Source of the DNA: Pseudomonas hygromyciniae
GTDB taxonomy: Bacteria; Pseudomonadota; Gammaproteobacteria; Pseudomonadales; Pseudomonadaceae
Length of the DNA: 64,000 nucleotides
Assembly (NCBI RefSeq): GCF_016925675.1
Contig: NZ_CP070506.1
Span: forward strand, 184,501 to 248,500
Direction of reading: 5' to 3'
Below the pieces are notes generated by a model, which worked only from the letters and a program-made list of their open reading frames with translations, was not told the DNA's origin and made no database searches. The translations under genes were made by a program, and so were the position numbers. This document shows positions 17,684-26,064 of this stretch, one piece after another. Within the stretch, counting starts at the first letter, position 1. The number at the start of each line of letters is the position of its first letter.

Positions 17684-18279
17684 CTGACTCCCGACACCCC
17701 CAGGATCCGACTGACGAAGGGCTGATCCAGCACTTTCGCCAACACAGCGCCAGTGAGCCACCCGCGTCCCTCGACGCCTTCATCCTCGCCGCCGCCCGCC
17801 GCGAAGCTCCCACGCCCGCGCCAAGCCTGTGGCAACGCTGGCTGCAAGCCTGCCAACGACCACGCTGGCAAATAGCGTTTGCCACCGTGGCCGGGGTTGC
17901 GCTGTTGATTGGCGTGGTACTGCGCTCACCAGTGTCCGACCTCAACCTGCCCGAGACCTTCGAATACGCCGCCGCGCCGCCGCAGGCACTGAGTGCTCCA
18001 GCCGCCCCCGCGCCGATGGTTCGCCTGGCGATAGCGCCACAGGCAGACAGCGCGCCGGTCCAGGCTGAGATGGCCAGTGCAATGGCTGATGAGCCCATGG
18101 CCAAAATGAGCAAGCAGATGGCCGCCAAACCGCAGTCCCTGGAGCAAGGGCTTGAGGAGATTGTGCATCTGCGCGAGGCGGGTGAGAGCAGGGCAGCGGA
18201 TGAAAAGCTGTTGGACTTGCACACGCGCTTTCCTGACGAAGACCTGCCGGCTCGGTTGGAGGCGTTGCAAAAGCGCTGA
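17680..18279 (+). CDS. Single-pass membrane protein, putative anti-sigma factor
   Basis: This protein has 199 residues. Its start overlaps the sigma factor stop (ATGA) behind a strong GAGGAGG. A ~65-residue cytoplasmic N-terminus ('[31 protein letters not shown]') precedes one TM helix at about 70-86 ('[17 protein letters not shown]'). The periplasmic part has an Ala/Pro/Met-rich linker and a C-terminal helical pair ('[41 protein letters not shown]' in pieces). No HxxxCxxC zinc anti-sigma motif is present. The anti-sigma role rests on gene order and topology. Confidence 0.75.
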   Translation: MTDSRHPQDPTDEGLIQHFRQHSASEPPASLDAFILAAARREAPTPAPSLWQRWLQACQRPRWQIAFATVAGVALLIGVVLRSPVSDLNLPETFEYAAAPPQALSAPAAPAPMVRLAIAPQADSAPVQAEMASAMADEPMAKMSKQMAAKPQSLEQGLEEIVHLREAGESRAADEKLLDLHTRFPDEDLPARLEALQKR

Positions 18280-18291
18280 GCAAACGCCCAC

Positions 18292-18329
18292 AAAAAAGCC
18301 CCAGGTCGCAAGACCTGGGGCTTTTTGTT
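18292..18329. terminator. Bidirectional intrinsic terminator
   Basis: The stem AGCCCCAGGTC-gcaa-GACCTGGGGCT has an A-run on the left and a T-run on the right. It can end the sigma operon (+) and the convergent tRNA-Arg transcript (-). Confidence 0.9.
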
Positions 18330-18335
18330 TGTATC

Positions 18336-18412
18336 TGGTGCACCCGGCGGGATTCGAACCCACGACCCCTGCCTTCGGAGGGCAGTACTCTATCCAGCTG
18401 AGCTACGGATGC
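18336..18412 (-). tRNA. tRNA-Arg (anticodon CCG)
   Basis: This 77-nt gene reads on the minus strand from GCATCCGTAGCTCAGCTGGA with D-loop, anticodon stem CTGCC/GGCAG and loop CTCCGAA (anticodon CCG, codon CGG). It has the T-arm GTGGGTTCGAATCCCGC and an acceptor ending GGTGCACCA, with CCA encoded. The shared hairpin at 18292-18329 lies directly downstream. Confidence 0.95.
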
Positions 18413-18623
18413 TTGTGCGGGCGCCATCATACCCATGTCGACCTTGGGCGTCCATGCTGGTTTTTGGCCGTCTGCCGGTGGGATTCTGGAGTAGGGAGGC
18501 TCTGTACCGGGCGGTGTGTGCCCTTGGGGTTGAATCCGGCTGGCGTACGCTTGTCAGAATAATCCGGCTAATGCGCCGTTTTCGTTCTTTTTTTCGAACA
18601 GACTATTGCCCTGCCCCCCCATT

Positions 18624-18653
18624 GATCCTAGGATTCGTTTGAGATTTCAAACG
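18624..18653. promoter_or_regulatory. Two adjacent palindromes upstream of gabD
   Basis: The ~370 bp between the tRNA and gabD hold no gene. They contain the perfect palindrome ATCCTAGGAT (18624-18633) and the dyad CGTTTGA-gatt-TCAAACG (18636-18653). They may be an operator for the gab genes; no regulator is identified. Confidence 0.4.
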
Positions 18654-18781
18654 CTCTGTCTCCCGTGCGCGATGTTTCAGCTTGCGCCCAGTGACTGATT
18701 TCCCTGACGGCAGCCTTCGAGGCGCCTTTCAACAACTCTAATTTGCCCCGCGCGCGCGCGGTGCTGTTAAGGAAAGCCGAC

Positions 18782-20224
18782 ATGCAGCTTAAAGACACCC
18801 AGTTGTTCCGCCAGCAAGCCTTTATTGATGGCGCTTGGGTCGATGCGGACAACGGTCAAACGATCAAGGTCAACAACCCCGCGACTGGCGAGATCCTGGG
18901 CACCGTGCCGAAGATGGGCGCCGCCGAAACCCGTCGTGCCATCGAAGCCGCCGACAAGGCCTTGCCGGCCTGGCGCGCACTGACCGCCAAGGACCGTGCG
19001 AACAAGCTGCGTCGCTGGTTCGAGCTGATCATCGAGAACCAGGATGACCTGGCGCGCCTGATGACCCTGGAGCAGGGCAAGCCGCTGGCCGAAGCCAAGG
19101 GCGAAATCGTCTACGCCGCTTCGTTCATCGAGTGGTTCGCCGAAGAGGCCAAGCGTGTCTACGGTGACGTGATCCCTGGCCATCAGCCGGACAAGCGCCT
19201 GATTGTGATCAAGCAGCCAATCGGCGTCACCGCCGCCATCACGCCGTGGAACTTCCCGGCCGCCATGATTACCCGTAAAGCCGGCCCGGCCCTGGCCGCG
19301 GGTTGCACCATGGTCCTCAAGCCTGCGTCGCAAACCCCGTTCTCGGCGTTCGCCCTGGCGGAGCTGGCCCAGCGTGCTGGCATCCCCAACGGCGTGTTCA
19401 GCGTGGTTTCCGGCAGCGCCGGCGATATCGGCAGCGAGCTGACCAGCAACCCGACCGTGCGTAAATTGTCCTTCACCGGCTCGACCGAAATCGGTCGCCA
19501 GTTGATGGCCGAATGCGCCAAGGACATTAAGAAAGTTTCCCTGGAATTGGGCGGTAACGCGCCGTTCATCGTGTTCGACGACGCCGACCTGGATAAGGCC
19601 GTCGAAGGCGCGATCATCTCCAAGTACCGCAACAACGGCCAGACCTGTGTATGCGCCAACCGCCTGTATATCCAGGACTCGGTGTACGACGCGTTCGCTG
19701 AAAAACTGAAAGCGGCCGTGGCCAAGTTGAAGATCGGCAACGGTCTGGAAGACGGCACCACCACCGGGCCCCTGATCGATGAAAAAGCCGTGGCCAAGGT
19801 CCAGGAACACATCGCCGATGCCCTGAGCAAAGGCGCGACGTTGCTGGCTGGCGGTAAGGTCATGGAAGGTAATTTCTTCGAGCCGACCATCCTCACCAAC
19901 GTGCCGAAAAACGCCGCTGTGGCCAAGGAAGAAACCTTCGGCCCGCTGGCGCCACTGTTCCGCTTCAAAGACGAAGCCGAAGTGATCGCCATGTCCAACG
20001 ACACCGAGTTCGGCCTGGCGTCCTACTTCTATGCCCGCGACCTGGGCCGTGTGTTCCGTGTGGCCGAGGCCCTGGAATACGGTATGGTCGGCGTCAACAC
20101 CGGGCTGATCTCCAACGAAGTGGCACCGTTCGGCGGGATCAAGGCTTCGGGCCTGGGCCGTGAAGGTTCCAAGTACGGGATCGAGGATTACCTGGAAATC
20201 AAATACCTCTGCCTGGGCATCTAA
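18782..20224 (+). CDS. gabD: NADP-dependent succinate-semialdehyde dehydrogenase
   Basis: This protein has 480 residues. It oxidises succinate semialdehyde to succinate, the last step of the GABA shunt, in the cytoplasm. The ALDH hallmarks are complete: 'TPWNFPAAMITRK' and 'FTGSTEIGRQL' of the cofactor fold, catalytic Glu255 in 'LELGGNAPF', nucleophile Cys289 in 'NNGQTCVCANR', and 'SGLGREGSKYGIEDYLEIKY' at the C-terminus as in GabD. The start at 18782 follows TAAGGA with eight-base spacing; an earlier in-frame start lacks a site. gabT follows 180 bp downstream. Confidence 0.96.
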   Translation: MQLKDTQLFRQQAFIDGAWVDADNGQTIKVNNPATGEILGTVPKMGAAETRRAIEAADKALPAWRALTAKDRANKLRRWFELIIENQDDLARLMTLEQGKPLAEAKGEIVYAASFIEWFAEEAKRVYGDVIPGHQPDKRLIVIKQPIGVTAAITPWNFPAAMITRKAGPALAAGCTMVLKPASQTPFSAFALAELAQRAGIPNGVFSVVSGSAGDIGSELTSNPTVRKLSFTGSTEIGRQLMAECAKDIKKVSLELGGNAPFIVFDDADLDKAVEGAIISKYRNNGQTCVCANRLYIQDSVYDAFAEKLKAAVAKLKIGNGLEDGTTTGPLIDEKAVAKVQEHIADALSKGATLLAGGKVMEGNFFEPTILTNVPKNAAVAKEETFGPLAPLFRFKDEAEVIAMSNDTEFGLASYFYARDLGRVFRVAEALEYGMVGVNTGLISNEVAPFGGIKASGLGREGSKYGIEDYLEIKYLCLGI

Positions 20225-20244
20225 CCAGCAAGGTATCGCTGCAA

Positions 20245-20278
20245 ACGCAAAGGGCACGAGAGCGCTGTCCCTTTGCGT
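20245..20278. terminator. Hairpin between gabD and gabT
   Basis: The perfect 10-bp stem ACGCAAAGGG/CCCTTTGCGT has a 14-base loop and only a short T-tract after it. It is probably a leaky terminator or mRNA-stabilising element that sets the gabD:gabT ratio. Confidence 0.55.
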
Positions 20279-20404
20279 GTTTCACACCGTTATTCGAAGT
20301 GGCCGGGAAAGCTGTGGCAGTCGATCATCGCATGCTGGCGTAGTTGCCTCCCCTCCACGTAATCCTTGGACCGCGCCACCCGATGAGTGGCGAATGAGGA
20401 ATTT

Positions 20405-21685
20405 ATGAGCAACAAGACCAACGCTTCCTTGATGAAACGCCGCGAAGCCGCTGTACCGCGCGGTGTTGGCCAGATTCACCCGATCTTCGCCGAATCCGCG
20501 AAGAACGCCACGGTAACCGACGTAGAAGGTCGCGAGTTCATCGACTTCGCCGGCGGCATCGCTGTACTGAACACCGGTCACCTGCACCCGAAAATCATCG
20601 CGGCCGTGACCGAACAGCTGAACAAGCTGACCCACACCTGCTTCCAGGTCCTGGCCTATGAGCCTTACGTGGAGCTGTGCGAAAAAGTCAACGCCAAGGT
20701 CCCGGGTGATTTCGCCAAGAAAACCCTGCTGGTCACCACTGGTTCCGAAGCCGTTGAAAACGCGGTGAAAATCGCGCGTGCCGCGACTGGCCGTGCCGGC
20801 GTGATCGCCTTCACTGGTGCGTACCACGGCCGCACCATGATGACCCTGGGCCTGACCGGCAAGGTCGTGCCGTACTCCGCTGGCATGGGCCTGATGCCGG
20901 GCGGCATCTTCCGTGCGCTGTACCCGAACGAGTTGCACGGCGTGAGCATTGACGACTCCATCGCCAGCATCGAACGCATCTTCAAAAACGATGCCGAGCC
21001 GCGTGATATCGCGGCCATCATCATCGAGCCGGTGCAGGGCGAAGGCGGTTTCTACGTCGCGCCTAAAGCCTTCATGAAGCGCCTGCGCGAACTGTGCGAC
21101 AAGCACGGCATCCTGCTGATCGCCGACGAAGTGCAAACTGGTGCCGGCCGTACCGGGACCTTCTTCGCCATGGAGCAGATGGGCGTAGCCGCCGACCTGA
21201 CCACCTTCGCCAAATCCATCGCTGGCGGCTTCCCGCTGGCCGGTGTGTGCGGCAAGGCCGAATACATGGACGCCATCGCCCCAGGCGGCCTGGGCGGCAC
21301 CTATGCCGGTAGCCCGATCGCTTGCGCCGCGGCCCTGGCGGTGATGGAAGTGTTCGAAGAAGAGCACCTGCTGGACCGCTGCAAGGCGGTTGGCGAGCGT
21401 CTGGTCACCGGCCTCAAGGCTATCCAGGCCAAGTACCCGGTGATCGGTGAAGTGCGTGCCCTGGGTGCGATGATCGCGGTCGAGCTGTTCGAGAATGGCG
21501 ACAGCCACAAGCCGAACGCTGCGGCGGTAGCCTCCGTCGTGGCCAAGGCGCGTGACAAGGGCCTGATCCTGCTGTCGTGCGGCACCTACGGCAACGTGTT
21601 GCGCGTACTGGTCCCGCTGACCTCGCCGGACGAGCAACTGGACAAAGGCTTGGCGATCATCGAAGAGTGCTTCTGCGAGCTGTAA
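20405..21685 (+). CDS. gabT: 4-aminobutyrate aminotransferase
   Basis: This protein has 426 residues, equal to E. coli GabT. It transfers the amino group of GABA (and probably 5-aminovalerate) to 2-oxoglutarate using PLP. 'TTGSEAVENAVKIAR' and 'GAYHGRTMMT' bind cofactor phosphate and ring, Asp241 in 'LLIADEVQTGAGRTG' contacts the pyridine nitrogen, and Lys270 in 'TFAKSIAGGFPLAGV' is the Schiff-base lysine. GAGGA sits four bases before the ATG at 20405. The order gabD-gabT matches other pseudomonads. Confidence 0.96.
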   Translation: MSNKTNASLMKRREAAVPRGVGQIHPIFAESAKNATVTDVEGREFIDFAGGIAVLNTGHLHPKIIAAVTEQLNKLTHTCFQVLAYEPYVELCEKVNAKVPGDFAKKTLLVTTGSEAVENAVKIARAATGRAGVIAFTGAYHGRTMMTLGLTGKVVPYSAGMGLMPGGIFRALYPNELHGVSIDDSIASIERIFKNDAEPRDIAAIIIEPVQGEGGFYVAPKAFMKRLRELCDKHGILLIADEVQTGAGRTGTFFAMEQMGVAADLTTFAKSIAGGFPLAGVCGKAEYMDAIAPGGLGGTYAGSPIACAAALAVMEVFEEEHLLDRCKAVGERLVTGLKAIQAKYPVIGEVRALGAMIAVELFENGDSHKPNAAAVASVVAKARDKGLILLSCGTYGNVLRVLVPLTSPDEQLDKGLAIIEECFCEL

Positions 21686-21710
21686 ACGCAGGCTGACCCG
21701 ATCGACAGGA

Positions 21711-21737
21711 AAACCCCGCTTCGGCGGGGTTTTTTTG
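21711..21737 (+). terminator. Intrinsic terminator after gabT
   Basis: The stem AACCCCGC-ttc-GGCGGGGTT is followed by a seven-T run, 25 bp past the gabT stop. Confidence 0.92.
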
Positions 21738-21824
21738 TGGGTTGTGCACCGATTCAGGCCTTGTTCATTGTACGCGGGCGCTTCCTTTGTCTAAGGTGCA
21801 AGGATTGCCGATGGAGCGTGCTGC

Positions 21825-23036
21825 ATGACTGCTGTTGATTTACCTGCCGTACCCCGTGTGCTGATTGCCGAGACCGACCCCTGGTCGCGGGATCTGCTCA
21901 AGCAGGTGTTGTTGAATGTGCGCTGCGACGCGCGGCTGGATGTGTGCGCCGACGGGCAGCAAGCCGCCGAGTTGCTGCGAGACAAACCCTACGATTTGAT
22001 CATTGCCGATTGGGAGCTGCCGGGCGTTGATGGCCTGAGCCTGTTGCGCAGTGTGCGTCAGCGTCGGCGTGTGCCGGCCTTGCCGTTTATCCTGTTGAGC
22101 ACACGCAATGACGCCGCCAGCGTGCGCGAAGCGTTGCCGTTGGCGCCGACTGCTTACCTGACCAAACCCTTGAACATGGAAGGCCTTACGCAGCGCCTGC
22201 AGGATCTGCTGCTCAATGAAGGCGAGACGGTGTATTGCGAGGCGCCGGCCCTGGCGGCGGGCATGACCTTGCCGGTGTTCCTGGAGCGGCGCCGCGAGCT
22301 GTCGGACGGCGCGCCGCTGCGGGTTGACGTCAAGGCCGCCGTGCAAGGCAGCCTGGCGCCGGAAGGCCTGGATCTCAAGCAACTGGAAGAGCAGGTAAAA
22401 ACCGATCCACAGATCACGGCCGTACTAATTGCCGCCGCCAACAGCGCCGGGCAGCACGGCACGCCGGTGCAGACGCTGTCGATGGCCCTGCACAAGCTGG
22501 CAGCCGGGCAGAGCATGAACCTGATCCTTGGCCTGGCCCTCAAGCACAACGTGATCCTTAGCGATCCCGGCCTGATGGAATACGCCGAGCGCCATTGGCA
22601 GCTGTCCCAGCAGACTGCGCAATACGGTCGCTCCTTGGCGCGCATGCTCGACCTTGACCACGAGCGCTGCTACAGCGCCGGTATTCTCCACCGCCTGGGC
22701 GACCTGGCGCTGCTGCGCAGCTTGCAGGAGTGGCGCCAGGGCGGCGGTGAACTGGACGATGAGTTGATTGGCGAGTCGTTGTCCACCTATGGCGCCAGCT
22801 ACGGCTCGGCCCTGCGCACGCGCTGGCGCTTGCCCCTGGAACTGCGCCAACTGATCGCGGCGATCTACTCCCTGGAAGGCGGGGTGTATTCCCGGGAGGC
22901 GCTGGTGATGAACATGGCGGCGCAACTGGCAGGGCTGAGCGAGCATGAAGGTGTCGAGGCGCTGGCCAAGGGCAAGACGGCGCGGCTGCTCAAGGTCGGG
23001 GTTTCGGAGCTGATGCGCATCCGCAAGCCTGTGTAG
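21825..23036 (+). CDS. Response regulator with HDOD output domain
   Basis: This protein has 403 residues. The receiver domain (about 10-130) has phospho-acceptor Asp62 in 'LIIADWELPGVDG' and Lys114 in 'AYLTKPLN'. An HDOD domain occupies about 155-360, with 'KQLEEQVKTDPQITAVLIAAANSA', 'LSMALHKLAAGQSMNLILG' and 'ALLRSLQEWRQGG'. HDOD domains resemble HD hydrolases but lack metal ligands and usually act as signalling scaffolds. No histidine kinase gene is adjacent, so it is an orphan regulator here. The ATG at 21825 has GGAG eight bases before it. Confidence 0.88.
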   Translation: MTAVDLPAVPRVLIAETDPWSRDLLKQVLLNVRCDARLDVCADGQQAAELLRDKPYDLIIADWELPGVDGLSLLRSVRQRRRVPALPFILLSTRNDAASVREALPLAPTAYLTKPLNMEGLTQRLQDLLLNEGETVYCEAPALAAGMTLPVFLERRRELSDGAPLRVDVKAAVQGSLAPEGLDLKQLEEQVKTDPQITAVLIAAANSAGQHGTPVQTLSMALHKLAAGQSMNLILGLALKHNVILSDPGLMEYAERHWQLSQQTAQYGRSLARMLDLDHERCYSAGILHRLGDLALLRSLQEWRQGGGELDDELIGESLSTYGASYGSALRTRWRLPLELRQLIAAIYSLEGGVYSREALVMNMAAQLAGLSEHEGVEALAKGKTARLLKVGVSELMRIRKPV

Positions 23037-23158
23037 GCGCGGTGTCAGGCAGGCACAGTGCTGAATGTGCCGCCGCCATCGTAGCCTCGCTATAGCTCGA
23101 CAACTCCCACATTTGTTTTGTGGCAAATCCAAATTCCCTACCGGGCCGAGATCCCTTG

Positions 23159-23402
23159 TGGGAACGGGTTTGCCCGCGATATCCATCGGTATCTACACAA
23201 CTCTGCCGCAACGCCTAAATCCAGGCAGATATAGCTGTTGTGGCGAGCGGGCTTGCCCCGCGCTGGGCTGCGAAGCAGCCCTATACCTGGCCATCGTGGT
23301 GTATCTGAAGAAACGCGGCGGGCTTTTTGGGGCTGCTTCGCAACCCAGCGCGGGGCAAGCCCGCTCGCCACAGGGGAGTTCGTCATTATCTGAAAGTTGT
23401 GT
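23159..23402. repeat. Long composite REP repeat, copy 1
   Basis: About 245 bp that recur, diverged, at 58819-59062. The unit holds a half REP ('gtgggaacgggtttgcccgc'), the conserved 'catcggtatctacacaact', and an inverted pair of 'tgtggcgagcgggcttgccc' arms (23239-23372) around a second dyad 'gggctgcgaagcagccc'. It ends in 'tctgaaagttgtgt'. The remaining intergenic sequence (23037-23498) holds only REP fragments and no gene. Confidence 0.8.
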
Positions 23403-23498
23403 GCCATCGCAGGCAAGCCACACATTTGTTTTGTGGTGTATCCAGGTTTTTTGTCTGGGGCTTTGAGCTGGTCATCGCCGGCTACTGTGGGCAGGCCT

Positions 23499-24506
23499 TC
23501 AGCCGGCAATTACCCGGTTCTTGCCCTGGCGCTTGGCTTCATACATCGCGGCATCGGCCCGGGCGTACAGGCTGTCCAGGGTTGCATCTTCGGCGGTGAG
23601 GCTGGCCAGGCCCTGGCTGACGGTCACGCTGTAGGGGTGGCCTTCATGGCTGAAGTCCAGTTGCCGCACTTCTTGCCCCAGGCGTTCGGCGACTTGCATG
23701 GCCCTTTCCGGCGCGCATCCCGGCAGTACCGCAGCAAACTCTTCGCCACCAATGCGCCCGAACAGGTCGCCACGGCGCAATACCCCGCGACCGCTCTCGG
23801 CGATGCGCAGCAACACCTGATCGCCCTCCAGGTGGCCGTAGGTGTCGTTGATGGTCTTGAAGTTGTCGATGTCCAACAGCAGGAAGGCCAGGGGCAGGCC
23901 TTGGGCGCTGGCCCGTTCGAATTCGTGATGGGCGCATTCAAAGAAGTGCCGACGGTTGCTGCTGCGGGTCAGCACGTCGGTGGTGGCCAGGCGTTGCAGT
24001 TCGAGTTCCAGGTGCTTCTTTTCGGTGATGTCTTCGGCGATGCCCACCACAATCAGCGGTTTTCCCGGCGTGGCCTGCTGGTTGGTAAAGCACTTGTCGC
24101 TGAGCCAGCGGATCTGCCCGTCTGCGGTGATGATGCGGTACTGGCGATCCTCGACCGCACCCAGCTCCAGTACTTGGGCCAGGCTTTGCTCGGCGTATTG
24201 CTGGTCTTCAGGGTGGATGCTGTCGCGCCAGCCACGGTGTTCGGCCAACAGCAGGCTGGCCGAGCGCCCGAAGATGCGCTCATAGGCGGGGCTTACGTAC
24301 AGCACGCGCCGGGTTTCCCACTCGATGACCCAGAGCACGGCATTTACGCTGATCAGCAGCGAGCTCAGTAACTGTTCGCGCTCGCTCAGGCGCTCCACCT
24401 CGCCCTGGGCATGCATTAACGCCAGCCAGGTGGTGACAGCCGCCGGCCGTGAGGTATCCGTCGAGTCAGGGGTGGTCGGGGTTGGGGAGTCCGTTTCGTG
24501 GACCAT
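23499..24506 (-). CDS. PAS-GGDEF diguanylate cyclase
   Basis: This protein has 335 residues (ATG at 24506; a GTG at 24512 is possible). It has no TM helix, so it is cytoplasmic. A PAS fold spans about 45-165 ('VLYVSPAYERIFGRSAS', 'YRIITADGQIRWL', then 'VGIAEDITEKKHLE'). The GGDEF domain begins at 'LATTDVLTRSSNRRHF'. The active-site motif is GGEEF at 253-257 and an RxxD inhibitory site (Arg244-Asp247) stands five residues before it, so an active, product-inhibited c-di-GMP synthase is expected. The PAS ligand is unknown. The C-terminus 'AMYEAKRQGKNRV' is typical. Confidence 0.92.
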   Translation of the reverse strand: MVHETDSPTPTTPDSTDTSRPAAVTTWLALMHAQGEVERLSEREQLLSSLLISVNAVLWVIEWETRRVLYVSPAYERIFGRSASLLLAEHRGWRDSIHPEDQQYAEQSLAQVLELGAVEDRQYRIITADGQIRWLSDKCFTNQQATPGKPLIVVGIAEDITEKKHLELELQRLATTDVLTRSSNRRHFFECAHHEFERASAQGLPLAFLLLDIDNFKTINDTYGHLEGDQVLLRIAESGRGVLRRGDLFGRIGGEEFAAVLPGCAPERAMQVAERLGQEVRQLDFSHEGHPYSVTVSQGLASLTAEDATLDSLYARADAAMYEAKRQGKNRVIAG

Positions 24507-24662
24507 CGGCACAATTCTCTCTGGACATGCCGCAGCATCGAACAGCAGTCAAAACGAAGCCCGCCGGGATGGCGAAGTGTTGTTTGAGAGAGGGGAATTG
24601 CAGCTAAGTTCCGTTATCAGTCGCGATTGAGACGGAATATTCGGCGACTGTGAAATGGCGCC

Positions 24663-24706
24663 AAAAAATTGTGGAGCCGGTAAGGACTGGACGTCCTTCC
24701 GGCTCC
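24663..24706 (-). terminator. Intrinsic terminator of desA
   Basis: The stem GAGCCGG(T)AAGGAC / GTCCTTCCGGCTC has one bulge. On the minus strand it is followed by a T-rich run (aaaaaatt on the plus strand). Confidence 0.88.
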
Positions 24707-24714
24707 TGCAACGC

Positions 24715-25899
24715 TTAGGCGGTCGCGGGCCGCAGGGAGTAGGTTTTCAACTGGTGGGCAAAGTCACGCAGGGACTGGATCCCGCTGGCCTCGGCCTCGT
24801 GTACCCATTCCTTGATGGCCGCGAGCATGTCATGCCCGTTGCTGCTGGTCTTGAGCCAGATCTGTTGCAGCGCCAGGCGCTTTTCGTAGATCACTTTCAA
24901 GGCCTGGCTGTGCTCCAGCATGCTCTGGATGCGCAGGTGATGGCGCTCATCCAGCAGGCTGGTCTCGCGCGACAGCAGGCGCTTGGCGCGGTGGAACTGG
25001 TGGCGTACCGAATGATCGACCTTTTCCAGTTCCTGCTTGACCAGCGGCGCGATCACCAACTTGCGGTACTGGGCCATGATCTGGAAGCGGTTGTTGAGGA
25101 TCGCCATGGCGGTGTCCATGTCCAGGTGGCCTTTGCCTTCAACCCGGTGGGCAATCGGCGCGACCCGCTGAACCTTGGCCAGGCGCAGGAAGCTGAACAC
25201 CTTGATCCAGGCCCAGCCCAGGTCGAACTCCCACTTCTTCACCGACAGTTTGGCGGAGTTGGGGTAGGTGTGATGGTTGTTATGCAGCTCTTCGCCACCG
25301 ACGATGATGCCCCACGGCACCAGGTTGGTCGCCGCGTCGCGGCATTCGAAGTTGCGATAGCCGATGGCATGGCCCAGGCCGTTGATCACACCGGCGGCCC
25401 AGAACGGGATCCACATCATCTGGATCGCCCAGATGGTGATGCCGATGGTACCGAACAGCAGCACGTCGATGACGCCCATCAGGGCCACGCCCAGCAGCGG
25501 ATAACGGGTGTAGAGTTTGCGTTCGATCCAGTCGTCCGGGCAGTTCTTGCCGTAGATGCGCAGGGTCTCGGGGTTTTCGGCCTCGGCGCGGTACAGCTCG
25601 GCCCCTTTGCGCAGGACCGTGGACAGGCCCTTGATCACCGGACTATGGGGATCGTCGACGGTTTCGCATTTGGCGTGGTGCTTGCGGTGGATGGCGGTCC
25701 ACTCGCGGGTGTTCTGCGCCGTGGTCAACCATAGCCAGAAGCGGAAGAAGTGTTTCAGGCCAGCATTGAGCTCCAGGGAGCGGTGGGCTGAATAGCGGTG
25801 CAGATAGACCGTGACACCGATAATGGTCACGTGGGTCATCAACAGAGTGACTGCCACCAGTTGCCAGGCTGACAAGTCAAGAAAACCGTTGTACCACAT
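24715..25899 (-). CDS. desA: Phospholipid delta-9 fatty-acid desaturase
   Basis: This protein has 394 residues. The start MWYNGFLDLSAWQLVAV at 25899 matches the family N-terminus; the frame stays open upstream without a better site. Three histidine boxes of membrane di-iron desaturases are present: 'HRYSAHRS', 'HRKHH' and 'HNNHH'. Hydrophobic segments lie at about 10-30 and 145-190. It should introduce double bonds at the delta-9 position of acyl chains in inner-membrane phospholipids under aerobic conditions. It is divergent from the PAS-GGDEF-EAL gene, as PA0286 is to PA0285 in PAO1. Confidence 0.92.
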   Translation of the reverse strand: MWYNGFLDLSAWQLVAVTLLMTHVTIIGVTVYLHRYSAHRSLELNAGLKHFFRFWLWLTTAQNTREWTAIHRKHHAKCETVDDPHSPVIKGLSTVLRKGAELYRAEAENPETLRIYGKNCPDDWIERKLYTRYPLLGVALMGVIDVLLFGTIGITIWAIQMMWIPFWAAGVINGLGHAIGYRNFECRDAATNLVPWGIIVGGEELHNNHHTYPNSAKLSVKKWEFDLGWAWIKVFSFLRLAKVQRVAPIAHRVEGKGHLDMDTAMAILNNRFQIMAQYRKLVIAPLVKQELEKVDHSVRHQFHRAKRLLSRETSLLDERHHLRIQSMLEHSQALKVIYEKRLALQQIWLKTSSNGHDMLAAIKEWVHEAEASGIQSLRDFAHQLKTYSLRPATA

Positions 25900-26008
25900 A
25901 GGCTGTATGGCCCTCAGATAAAGAAAAGAACAGCTCACGCATTATCACTAAGCCAACAGATAAAACCAGTCGCCCTTTTGAATAGGAGTGACGGGATGTT
26001 ACTTATTC

Positions 26009-26014
26009 TATAAT
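26009..26014 (+). promoter_or_regulatory. Candidate -10 box for the GGDEF-EAL gene
   Basis: A perfect TATAAT lies 50 bp before the start at 26065 in the AT-rich desA divergent region. No good -35 at 17 bp is visible. Confidence 0.4.
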
Positions 26015-26064
26015 CCGCAACCTCTGTAGGGCGATTCTGTTTTTTAGTAAGGATTACTGGTCAT

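Noticed and set aside
18767..20257. 496-codon minus-strand frame over gabD
   Set aside because: Antisense shadow of a clear ALDH gene; no family features and no ribosome site.
23159..23402. CRISPR array or insertion sequence
   Set aside because: Repeats are palindromic REP elements without regular direct repeat-spacer units, and there is no transposase frame or terminal duplication.
24655..25734. 359-codon plus-strand frame over desA
   Set aside because: desA on the minus strand has all three histidine boxes; the opposite frame has no recognisable motif.
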